From the NCBI RefSeq assembly GCF_003726035.1, contig NZ_QICD01000003.1, forward strand, positions 1-64,000: a stretch of 64,000 nt of DNA. The letters are read 5' to 3'. This stretch comes from Paraeggerthella hongkongensis (GTDB taxonomy: Bacteria; Actinomycetota; Coriobacteriia; Coriobacteriales; Eggerthellaceae). The notes under the pieces were generated by a model. The model saw only the letters and a list, made by a program, of their open reading frames with translations, did not search any database and was not told where the DNA came from. Positions 16,597 to 24,538 of this stretch are shown piece by piece (position 1 is the first letter of the stretch; every line of letters begins with the position of its first letter). The translations under genes were made by a program, and so were the position numbers.

Positions 16597-17889
16597 TTAC
16601 GCCTCGTCAGTCTGAACGTTCGAACCGAAGTGCTTCTTGACCGTGCGAAGCAACATGACCAGGCAGAAGCAGCCGATGACGCCGAACATGATTTCGAATC
16701 CGAAGATCATGTTGAAGGCGGCGGTGCCCTGAGCGTCGATCATGCCGCCGTACCAGGTATGGATGAACACGTCAGGAAGGAAGCCGACGACCGAGAGGAT
16801 GCCCGTAGCGGTGCCGAAGATGGACATAGGGATCTTGACCTCGGACAGCGGGGAGGAGCCGATGGAGAAGGCACCGTAGGTGGTGAAGCCGAACACGACC
16901 ACCAGGATGGAAGCGATCACGGCACCGGAGGGATCCTGCGGGAAGAGGATGAACCCGACGAGCACGGCGACGGAGAGGACCAAGCCGCCCAGGATAGCCC
17001 TCGAGGGGCTCTTGATCTTCGTGGCGATGCAGCCGATGACCGGGCCGGCGATGAGGCCGATACCGTAGGTGCGGATAAGGCCGACCACGTTCACCAGGTT
17101 GCCGTCGGCGTTGAAGCCCTGCGTCAGGTACGGGGTGGTGTAGGTAGCGCCCTGGTACACGGCGTACACGCAGAAGTACGCGACGCAAGCCCAGATAACG
17201 CCCGGATGCTTAATGGCCTGCAACGCCTCGGACACGCTGAACAGCTTCGCGTCCTTGTTGATCTCGCCCTTGAAGTCGGGGATGATGAAGTACGAAGCAA
17301 CGCCCAGGATGGCGATCATGACGCCCAGGAAGATGAGCATGGCCTGCACGCCGGCAGAGCCGGAGATGGCGGCGATGATGCCAGCGTTGATAAGGCCGAT
17401 CACCAAGCCGGTCACACCGTAGATGGAGTAGCTGACACCGATCTTGGAGGCGTATTCGTTCTCCTCGCAGCATAGGCGAATGACCTTGAAGCGCGTGCCC
17501 CACCACACCAGAATGGAGGTGACGCCCATGAGCACGAACAAAATCAAGCAGATCTGCACGGAGGGCAGCGTCGCGTATACGAACACGAGCACTGCGGTGG
17601 CCAAAAAGCCCAACCACGCCAACGTGCGCATCCGGAACTTGTCGGCCACGATGCCGGAAGGCAGGTAGCAGATCATGGCAGCGATGCCGTAGGCGGACAC
17701 CATCAAGCCGAGGTCCGCGTTGGTGGCGCCGAGCGCCTGCATCAAGGGATCGTAAAACACGTTCTTCAGGTACATAGGCGCGTAGATAATCGACGAGCCC
17801 ATGGAGATGAGCACGACGAGCGCCCACTTGTGCAGCGTGGAGAGTTCCTTATAGGTAACCTCTCCCTTGCTCTTGGCAAGCAACGACAT
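16597..17889 (-). CDS. MFS transporter, first gene of the cai-like block
   Basis: This encodes 430 residues and twelve membrane helices; start ATG 17887-17889 follows GGAGAAAGGA. The loop after helix 2 is SGIVADKFRMRTL, a variant of the MFS signature. It lacks sugar-porter motifs. It takes the place that the betaine/carnitine antiporter CaiT has in enteric bacteria and is not related to CaiT. The gene lies directly behind the divergent promoter shared with the LuxR-type regulator, so it is probably the first cistron. It likely imports the substrate or exchanges substrate for product. Confidence 0.85.
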   Translation of the reverse strand: MSLLAKSKGEVTYKELSTLHKWALVVLISMGSSIIYAPMYLKNVFYDPLMQALGATNADLGLMVSAYGIAAMICYLPSGIVADKFRMRTLAWLGFLATAVLVFVYATLPSVQICLILFVLMGVTSILVWWGTRFKVIRLCCEENEYASKIGVSYSIYGVTGLVIGLINAGIIAAISGSAGVQAMLIFLGVMIAILGVASYFIIPDFKGEINKDAKLFSVSEALQAIKHPGVIWACVAYFCVYAVYQGATYTTPYLTQGFNADGNLVNVVGLIRTYGIGLIAGPVIGCIATKIKSPSRAILGGLVLSVAVLVGFILFPQDPSGAVIASILVVVFGFTTYGAFSIGSSPLSEVKIPMSIFGTATGILSVVGFLPDVFIHTWYGGMIDAQGTAAFNMIFGFEIMFGVIGCFCLVMLLRTVKKHFGSNVQTDEA

Positions 17890-18192
17890 CTTTCATTCCT
17901 TTCTCCTTGTCTTTGCCCGACCTCGCGGCCGGCCGCCGGTAGCTTTCCCTCGGCGTCCGGCTGCCAAGTCGAGCCGATGGGTGCATTCTGTCCTCGAGCG
18001 GTCGAATTGGCATCGCAAAATGCCCACTAATTAGGCGAATACTTAATTTCTTGCGAGGGTTTCATGACGAACTAGTGATAAGTTTCTACACTAACGATTG
18101 CGAGGCTATGCACTCCAAGTGCTGGGCAATCCGAGCAGTTCAGCGGCATCATCATCTATCACAAACGCACGATAGGAAGGATGGTCGACTTC
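17890..18192. promoter_or_regulatory. divergent promoter region between MFS and LuxR-type genes
   Basis: This non-coding spacer of about 290 bases is A+T-richer from 18000 on. It includes the inverted element GCCCACTAATTAGGC (about 18020-18034), a reasonable operator candidate. No standard promoter hexamers stand out. Confidence 0.4.
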
Positions 18193-19656
18193 ATGGCACC
18201 CCAAACGGCAGCATCTCCTGCCACCGGAACGGAACCGCGCGAGGCTTTTGCATCCATCATGGACCGCCCGTCGTTGAAGTACGTGGGTTTCGCGCTTCTT
18301 CTTGCCTGGCACTACGCGCTTTGGTTCGTTCCCCACATGTTCACGCAGACCGAACTGCTCGACGAGCGCGTGACCATCTCCTGGCTCGTGAACCTGGGAG
18401 CCACCGTTTTGTTCCTTTTGGTGTTCGCGTTTTTGCTGGGGCGCAAAAAGCACCTTTCATCCTATACATGGATGTATGTGACCGCCCCCGCGCTGACGGC
18501 AGCAGCCACGCTGGCGCTCTGCCTGCTCCCCCAGGTGTTCACCGTTCCAGGTTTGGCGTACGCGCTTTCGTTTTTCCTGGGAGCCACCGAATCGGCTCTG
18601 TGGATCCTCTGGGGCGAGCGCTACGCGTGCGTGAAGGCTAACTACTCGCTGCGCCACATCGGCACGACGTTCGGCGTTGCCGTTCTGGCAACCGTCGCCA
18701 TCGCCTGGGCGCTGCCAGCATACGCAGCCACCGTGTTCGTAGCCGCCCTGCCCCTCGCATCCGGAGCGCTGCTGGTGCAGGCTCGTCGCGACGGCGAGCG
18801 GTCCTTCCCCGTCCTGCTGCCCAAAAGCGCGGCGCAAGGCGGACTCAAGAACATGGTAGCCGTCAGCGCCATCACGTTCCTAGCGAGCGTCGCCTGCTAC
18901 TTCCTCGTGGCCATAATCCCTTGGGAAGTGCTCCCCACCGGCGATTCCAGCTTCACCCTCGGCGTGGTCGGCGGAGCCGTCCTCATGCTGGGACTGGCCG
19001 GTATATCCCTTCTCACGAAGGACAAGGCCAACATATTCAAGATGTTCCCGTGGATGATCGTGCTGCTGATAGCGGCGTTCGGCCTTTTCCTAGCTGACCC
19101 GGTCTCCTACTTCCCCTCGTTCATCATGTCCACGGGCATTTCTTCGCTCATGGAGATTCTGCTCATCATGTACTTCGGCATCCTGACGTCGAAGGGCTAC
19201 GTCACGCCCGCTATGGCCTTCGCGTTCGCCGGCGGATTCGTGCGGGCGGGCATCGCCGTGGGCAACACCTGGGCCGTAGGCTACGAGCATGCACCGCAAC
19301 TGGCAATGGCCATCACGCCTGAAACATGCCTTGCGCTTATCTGCCTGCTGGCTGTGCTGCTGATTCCGCTTGTCCGCCAAGAGTTCAACATCGTGGCTTT
19401 GACCGCAGCTCCGCCCACGAAAGCCGAAATCGACGAGATTTGCGCCGAGGTGGCGAAGGAGTTCAACCTGTCGGGTCGCGAAAGCGAAATCCTCGTGCTT
19501 ATCGCGCGTGGGTACACTACCAACAACATGGCCGAAAAACTGGTGATATCGCCGTACACCGTGAACACCCACGTGCGCCATATCTATGAGAAAATGCAGA
19601 TACACAAACGAAGCGAGCTGCTGAACTACCTCAACATGCAGCGCAGCGATTTTTAG
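18193..19656 (+). CDS. LuxR-family regulator with 12-helix MFS-like membrane domain
   Basis: This encodes 487 residues from ATG 18193; an ATG four codons earlier abuts the AGGAAGG site and is less likely. Residues 1-400 form about twelve hydrophobic helices in an MFS-like arrangement without transport signatures. The C-terminal 70 residues are a LuxR/NarL helix-turn-helix (LSGRESEILVLIARGYTTNNMAEKLVISPYTV). This hybrid design is characteristic of Eggerthellaceae, where such genes sit beside metabolic operons. The membrane half may sense the substrate. It is divergent from the cai-like block and probably controls it. The downstream desulfoferrodoxin-like gene begins nine bases after its stop. 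Confidence 0.9.
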   Translation: MAPQTAASPATGTEPREAFASIMDRPSLKYVGFALLLAWHYALWFVPHMFTQTELLDERVTISWLVNLGATVLFLLVFAFLLGRKKHLSSYTWMYVTAPALTAAATLALCLLPQVFTVPGLAYALSFFLGATESALWILWGERYACVKANYSLRHIGTTFGVAVLATVAIAWALPAYAATVFVAALPLASGALLVQARRDGERSFPVLLPKSAAQGGLKNMVAVSAITFLASVACYFLVAIIPWEVLPTGDSSFTLGVVGGAVLMLGLAGISLLTKDKANIFKMFPWMIVLLIAAFGLFLADPVSYFPSFIMSTGISSLMEILLIMYFGILTSKGYVTPAMAFAFAGGFVRAGIAVGNTWAVGYEHAPQLAMAITPETCLALICLLAVLLIPLVRQEFNIVALTAAPPTKAEIDEICAEVAKEFNLSGRESEILVLIARGYTTNNMAEKLVISPYTVNTHVRHIYEKMQIHKRSELLNYLNMQRSDF

Positions 19657-19664
19657 GAGGGGTC

Positions 19665-20255
19665 TTGGGCGAAGCGAACGCAACCGAGCAGCGCATGAGC
19701 CCAACGCGCACGCGTGCGTCGTGGAAGCCCGGCGTAAGCAGCCATCCCCTGCCGTTTTTTCGCTGCTCCGAATGCCACGCCGTGCTCTGCGCCGTCGACA
19801 ACGCAGCGGACCTTCAAATAGACCGCTCGCTGCGGCGCGAAGACGCGACGCTTCCCTTCGCCGGAAATACGCTCGCTCCTTCGTGTTGTGGAAGGCCCAT
19901 GGAGCGCTTGGAGCCGCTTCCCGACAACCAACGCGCCGGTTTCTCGATCGGTTACGAGGTGGTGGGCGGAGTCGACGCGAACGCGCTGCGCGTTCGATGG
20001 AACTCGACAAGCGAGCATCCACTGCGCTGGGTCGCGCTCAAAACGTTCACCGGCGTGCAGCTGAAGTACGTGCTACCCGGAAAAAAACCGCCGCTCGTAT
20101 TCGCGTTTGCGGACGAGGACGCCTATGCATACTGCAACGAGGATCCATGCCGCGCTTGCACGTTCCGCTGCAAGCGCGGATTTCACCTGTACGCCTACGT
20201 GGATGGCTTGGGCATGATCGACCAAGCCATCCACGTAGAAGCCCTTACGACGTAG
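19665..20255 (+). CDS. desulfoferrodoxin-like iron protein
   Basis: This encodes 196 residues from TTG 19665, with AGGAGG overlapping the stop of the preceding gene; ATG 19695 is an alternative. The N-terminal part has the desulforedoxin-type centre: FRCSECHAVLCAV then PSCCGRPM, i.e. Cys-x2-Cys and Cys-Cys. The rest resembles the superoxide reductase fold (HPLRWVALKTFTGVQLKYVLPG). The normal His-rich active-site loops are not obvious, and the end is extended with further cysteines (YCNEDPCRACTFRCKRG). It may be an oxygen/superoxide protection or electron-carrier protein. Coupling to the LuxR gene suggests co-expression with the regulator. Confidence 0.6.
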   Translation: MGEANATEQRMSPTRTRASWKPGVSSHPLPFFRCSECHAVLCAVDNAADLQIDRSLRREDATLPFAGNTLAPSCCGRPMERLEPLPDNQRAGFSIGYEVVGGVDANALRVRWNSTSEHPLRWVALKTFTGVQLKYVLPGKKPPLVFAFADEDAYAYCNEDPCRACTFRCKRGFHLYAYVDGLGMIDQAIHVEALTT

Positions 20256-21180
20256 AGACAGGTCGCCCTTCGGGCCAATGGCCGAAATCCACATCGTCTG
20301 AATCGAAGCGCTTCACGAAATCGATGAACGAGCGCACGGCCCCGCTTTTGTAATGCTTCTTGCTGCACGCGAGGTACACCCAGTAAAAATCTCGAGGAAC
20401 GCCTTCGATGGGAATCATCGTAATGTCCGAGAACAGCTTGATTCCAACCGAGTTCAACATGAGCGCGCCGGTGCCGCCGTCAATCGAGATTACCGAAGCC
20501 ATGGAGATATCGTCGTCGTAATTTTGCACAACGCCTTCAAGAGCCGCTTCCTCAAGCAGCTTTTGAACTTGTTCGCCTATGGGAATGCCTCGCCGATACG
20601 TGATGAGGCGCATGCCGCGCAAGTCGTCGAACGTCACCGAGGAGCGCCGCGAAAGCGGGTGGCCCGACCGAACGCACAGCTCGAGCGGACGGTTCAGCAC
20701 CGGAAAGTAGGCTATGTCGGGCTCGTTTTCCCGTTTCCCGCAAAACGCCAGATCCAGGGTTTCGTTGTGCAGGTTCTGCGTCAGATAGTTCGTGAACGCC
20801 TGATGGATCTCGATGCTCACGTTGGAGCCGAATTCCGCCTGGTAAGCACGCAATAAAGCCGGCAAGTAGTCATCCTGCACGGTAAAGATCATCCCCAGAT
20901 TGACAAGGCCGTGCAAGTCCCCCTTGCGCGCCTCCATGGCGGCAACCCCCTCGTCAAGCTGACGCAACGAAGCGCGCACGTACTCGTAGAATTCCGCACC
21001 GTGCGGCGTGAGTTTTATGGACCGGCCATCTCGCTGGAAAAGAGGAAGCCCCAGTTCCTTTTCCAGCGAGGATATAGCGTCGGACAGGGTCGGCTGCGTG
21101 ATGTACAGCTCCTTTGCCGCCCGCGTGTAGTGCTGCAGTTCCGCCAACTTCTTAAAGTAGTACAACTGCGATAGGTTCAC
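20245..21180 (-). CDS. LysR-family transcriptional regulator
   Basis: This encodes 311 residues from GTG 21178-21180. The N-terminal helix-turn-helix is typical (YTRAAKELYITQPTLSDAISSLEKELGLPLFQRDGR). The effector domain resembles CynR/CysB-type regulators (GLVNLGMIF, then RRGIPIGEQV). The C-terminus overlaps the end of the desulfoferrodoxin-like gene by 11 bases in convergent orientation. Its target could be the MFS gene at 21324-22589 behind it, read on the same strand, but a strong terminator separates them. A run of ten G in its promoter spacer may switch its expression. Confidence 0.9.
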   Translation of the reverse strand: MNLSQLYYFKKLAELQHYTRAAKELYITQPTLSDAISSLEKELGLPLFQRDGRSIKLTPHGAEFYEYVRASLRQLDEGVAAMEARKGDLHGLVNLGMIFTVQDDYLPALLRAYQAEFGSNVSIEIHQAFTNYLTQNLHNETLDLAFCGKRENEPDIAYFPVLNRPLELCVRSGHPLSRRSSVTFDDLRGMRLITYRRGIPIGEQVQKLLEEAALEGVVQNYDDDISMASVISIDGGTGALMLNSVGIKLFSDITMIPIEGVPRDFYWVYLACSKKHYKSGAVRSFIDFVKRFDSDDVDFGHWPEGRPVSTS

Positions 21181-21207
21181 GGTTTCCCCTTCGTTCGCCC
21201 TGAAGCA

Positions 21208-21235
21208 ATGATATAAGAAGCCCCCCCCCCGACAA
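21208..21235 (-). promoter_or_regulatory. LysR promoter with G10 tract in the spacer
   Basis: On the minus strand a TTGTCG -35 (21230-21235) and a TATCAT -10 (21208-21213) are separated by 16 bases that are mostly a run of G. The full homopolymer is ten C on the plus strand, 21221-21230. The -10 lies 28 bases from the GTG start. A change of tract length would alter promoter spacing, the hallmark of slipped-strand phase variation. Confidence 0.5.
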
Positions 21236-21251
21236 GACTTCCCATATACCG

Positions 21252-21284
21252 AAAAAAAGGGGATCCGAAAAACCGGATCCCCCG
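21252..21284 (-). terminator. terminator of the MFS gene
   Basis: The GGGGATCCG / CGGATCCCC stem, five-base A/T loop and, in minus orientation, a following run of seven T (21252-21258 on the plus strand) form a canonical terminator 40 bases after the stop at 21324. Confidence 0.85.
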
Positions 21285-21323
21285 TGAAGCTTTTCAGAAG
21301 AGCCGCCCCTTTTTCTCGAGACG

Positions 21324-22589
21324 TTATTCAGTCCACTGGCTCTTGAACTTTTTGGCGTTGGAGAAGGTGAAGAAGCCCAGCATCAGGATGAGAGCGAGCA
21401 TCACGAGTCCGACGATGAACACCACGTTGAAGCCGAAGCTGGAACCGATCCAAGCCCAGATCATGGACGCGAACGCTGCGATCAGGTTGAACACGGTGCT
21501 AACACGGGAGTAGATGACCGAGTACTCACGCGAGCCGAACGACTGGCGAACGATGATCGGCACGAGCACAACCGCGGTGGCGTAGAAGGCGCCGAAGATG
21601 AACGACCCGATGTAGAGCATGTACTCGGAAGCGAAGCCCATCCAGCACAGCAGGATGCCGGCAACGCCGCACACGAAGGCGAACACGAGCGCGCCCTTGG
21701 CGTTCTTGTCGGCAACCGCGCCCAGGATGATCTTGAAGATAGCCTGGCCAACCATCATGACCGTGGTCATGAGACCGCCGACCACCAGCACGTCGAAGGT
21801 GACGTCCGTCAGCGACTTGGTGTAGGTGGGGAACTGCATGGCGATAAGAACGGCGATGTTGATGATGCCGGCGCACACGCAGACAGCGTAGAACGCGGGG
21901 GTCTTCATGGCCTTGGCAGCAGAGAGGCCCATCGGCTTGGCAGGAGCCTGGCCGGCGGCAACGGAGGCGCCGTACGGAGCAAGGCCGCAGTCCTCGGGAG
22001 AGTTGCGCACGCAGAACAGCGTGAACGGCAGCGAGGTGACAAGCGCGATAACAGCCCAGATCAGGTAGATGGTGTGGAAGTCCATGCCGCCGGAGCGCAG
22101 CGCGGTGAACACTGCAGACCAGATAGCGCCGCCGATGCCCGTGAAGGCCATGCACAGACCGATGAACGTACCCGCTTTATCGGCGAACCAACGGTTGATG
22201 AGCGTGGGGATGGCAAGCCACAGGATGGAGATCTCGCCCAAGCCCAGCAGCACGGCCGCCAGGTAGAACATCCAGATCTCGTTCGAGAAGCTCATGAGCA
22301 AGAACGCGCCGCCCACCAAGCAAGCGGAGACGGACAAGATGATGCGGATGTCCATGGTCTGCAGAAGCTTGCCCATGAACGGAGAAGCGACGGTCATCGT
22401 CAGGTACATAACCGTGACGTACATGGCGAAGGCGGTAGTTTCGACCCCCAAGCCCTCAGCCACGACCGGCTGGAACAGGCCCCACGTGGAGAAGCACAAG
22501 GCCGAGCATCCGAACGTAATCATGATGCCCGTGAGAACGACGAGCATGTGGCGCACGCTCATCTTCTCTTTCGTTGCTGTTGTACTCAA
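21324..22589 (-). CDS. MFS transporter, oxalate/formate-antiporter-like
   Basis: This encodes 421 residues from TTG 22587-22589, which has a perfect AGGAGG six bases upstream; a long in-frame extension further upstream has no such site and crosses the promoter region. There are twelve helices. Features of the OFA/monocarboxylate branch are present: an N-terminal GCSALCFSTWGLFQPVVAEGLG helix and the central loop after SPEDCGLAPYG. The substrate is probably a carboxylate used by the neighbouring acyl-CoA enzymes (inference). The promoter region carries a 12-base sequence also found before the CaiB/BaiF gene at 24539. Confidence 0.85.
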   Translation of the reverse strand: MSTTATKEKMSVRHMLVVLTGIMITFGCSALCFSTWGLFQPVVAEGLGVETTAFAMYVTVMYLTMTVASPFMGKLLQTMDIRIILSVSACLVGGAFLLMSFSNEIWMFYLAAVLLGLGEISILWLAIPTLINRWFADKAGTFIGLCMAFTGIGGAIWSAVFTALRSGGMDFHTIYLIWAVIALVTSLPFTLFCVRNSPEDCGLAPYGASVAAGQAPAKPMGLSAAKAMKTPAFYAVCVCAGIINIAVLIAMQFPTYTKSLTDVTFDVLVVGGLMTTVMMVGQAIFKIILGAVADKNAKGALVFAFVCGVAGILLCWMGFASEYMLYIGSFIFGAFYATAVVLVPIIVRQSFGSREYSVIYSRVSTVFNLIAAFASMIWAWIGSSFGFNVVFIVGLVMLALILMLGFFTFSNAKKFKSQWTE

Positions 22590-22898
22590 TTTGATCCTCC
22601 TAAGAATGTCTGTCGCCCCTTTTCGTGAAATTGAGTCACACGAAAAGGAACGGCGCCCCTGAACCGATACTACACAGAGCTGGCTCTCTGGGCAGCATTG
22701 TCCCCCGTTCGCCGAAACGTGAGAATGGTCATACTTGAGAAACTGACCGAGGAAACGCTTCCTCAATGGACAATTGCCTATATTTGAGTAGGTATTACAT
22801 ACAAAAAGACCTGCAGAACCGCAAACGCATTCTACAGGTCTTTGAAGCACAGGACAGGGGATGCTCATTGCGCCGCATCCCAACGCAAGAAACTTCCC
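22590..22898. promoter_or_regulatory. leader and promoter region of the MFS gene
   Basis: This 309-base spacer has no coding region. At 22766-22777 the minus strand reads GCAATTGTCCAT, identical to 24453-24464 ahead of the CaiB/BaiF gene. Half of it (AATTGTCC) recurs at 27847-27854 before the enoyl-CoA hydratase gene. It is a candidate common operator. Confidence 0.45.
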
Positions 22899-24053
22899 TT
22901 AGTATTTGTCCAGAACAAGCGGTGCGGCAATGTACACCATGATCTGATCCGTACCCTCTGCAATCTGATTGCCGCGACAATCCTGCCAGATTTGACTGAC
23001 GCGCGCATGCTCGGTATAGCCCATGCCGCCAAGAATCTGCATGGCGGAACTGGCCACGTCGGTTGCAGCTGCCGGGACGTAGCGCTTCATGAGCGCCACG
23101 GACAGCCGCTCGTCGTCTTCCCCGTTGTCCACGGCAAGACAGGCGCGATACAACATGGAGCGCATGTTGTAGATGCTCACCTCCATATCCACGAGCATCT
23201 GCTCGATCTGCTGGAACCGCCCGATCTGCACGCCGAACGCCTTGCGGCTGCGCGCGTGCTTGACCGCGTCCTCCATAGCCGCGCGCGCCATGCCCAAAGA
23301 GCCCGCGCACGTTGTCACGCGCCCGAACTCCAGCATACGGAACAGCTGACGGAAGCCGGCGTGGCGTCCCGTCAGACGATACTCCGGCTGCAACTCGACG
23401 TTTTCGAACACCACCGTGGAAAACGGCAGCATCGACTGCCCTATCTTGTTCACCGGATATGCGCGGATGCCCTTTAAATCGCGCGGCACCAGCCAGAATG
23501 TAAGCGCAGGGTACTTGTCCGATCCCTCCGCATCGCGATCGATGGCCGCAACAAGGATGTAGGGCGCGTACTCCCCGTTGTTCACGAACGTCTTGCACCC
23601 GTTCAGAATCAAGCGTCCGTCAACCGTGCGGTTGTATGTCTGCATGTTCATGGAGTCCGAACCGGCTTCCGGCTCGGAGATGGCAAGCGCGAACATAAGG
23701 CGGCCCGTCTTGCGATAATCGTCGACGATGGCGTCGAACTCGCTTTGCGCGGCGAACTCGCCCATGAGCGCCAAATTGAACAAGTCGATCTGGAACGGCA
23801 GCGTCGCGCCCGAGCAACGCGAAAGCTCTTCGATGATAAGAGCTTGGGAGCACAAGCTGAACGCGCCGGGGCCGTCGCCGTCCGCAAGATCCTCCAACCC
23901 GAAATACAGATCGACGAATCCCTTGACCACCTCATCGGGCAGTCCTTGGTCGCGGCGCCACTGATGCACCAGTTCGGGCTTGAAGCGCTCTTCGCCGAAC
24001 GTCCGAAACGCCTCGACGAGCTTGCGCTGACCTTCCGTCAGGCTGAAGTCCAC
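22899..24053 (-). CDS. acyl-CoA dehydrogenase family protein
   Basis: This encodes 384 residues from GTG 24051-24053, preceded by AGGAGAAAGGAT; the long open extension upstream lacks similarity. The fold motifs are present: ISEPEAGSDSMNM, KTFVNNGEYAPYI, RSRKAFGVQIGRFQQ and the C-terminal catalytic loop IAEGTDQIM with the Glu at about residue 366 in the classical YEGT position. Helix G has Gly (FGRV), so this enzyme follows the short/medium-chain type rather than the CaiA type. The substrate is unknown. It is divergent from the CaiB/BaiF gene and probably paired with it functionally. Confidence 0.85.
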   Translation of the reverse strand: MDFSLTEGQRKLVEAFRTFGEERFKPELVHQWRRDQGLPDEVVKGFVDLYFGLEDLADGDGPGAFSLCSQALIIEELSRCSGATLPFQIDLFNLALMGEFAAQSEFDAIVDDYRKTGRLMFALAISEPEAGSDSMNMQTYNRTVDGRLILNGCKTFVNNGEYAPYILVAAIDRDAEGSDKYPALTFWLVPRDLKGIRAYPVNKIGQSMLPFSTVVFENVELQPEYRLTGRHAGFRQLFRMLEFGRVTTCAGSLGMARAAMEDAVKHARSRKAFGVQIGRFQQIEQMLVDMEVSIYNMRSMLYRACLAVDNGEDDERLSVALMKRYVPAAATDVASSAMQILGGMGYTEHARVSQIWQDCRGNQIAEGTDQIMVYIAAPLVLDKY

Positions 24054-24538
24054 GATGGGATCCTTTCTCCTATATATATGCAAGACGCTTTCGAGCGCCC
24101 TCGTTTCAAGGACGCGTATTGGCTCGAGCGCCCGATCTTCTCTAAAAAGTATAGCGGGCATCTGCCTCGCCGTTACCCCCAGTTTAGCGAATTCAACCAT
24201 GTCAAACGGCAAAACGCTTCCTAACCGACAAAAACCCATGCCGTTTGCGAACTCAAAACGACCTACAACCGTAACCACCTGATTACTCTGCAAAACCCAG
24301 CGGTCGAGCCGTATGCGAAGGCGGACAAAAGCACATGCCCGGACGAATCAATAGATCTGTGTACGCAGAAGGCACATCTGGTAAACAAATAGCGTTGCCT
24401 GTGAGTATTTCCAGCAAATTTAATATTAATTGCAAAAGTCCATCAAGTATTAGCAATTGTCCATAGCAACAAAAACAAGAACATGTGAGTATAACGACAG
24501 GAGAAATCACCGACCGCAAAAGAAAGGAGAACCGTCGT
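24054..24538. promoter_or_regulatory. divergent regulatory region between acyl-CoA dehydrogenase and CoA-transferase
   Basis: A 485-base non-coding region, strongly A+T-rich from 24400. It contains the near-palindrome GCAAATTTAATATTAATTGC (24412-24431) and the shared 12-mer GCAATTGTCCAT (24453-24464), 75 bases before the transferase start. The rest shows nothing I can name. Confidence 0.45.
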
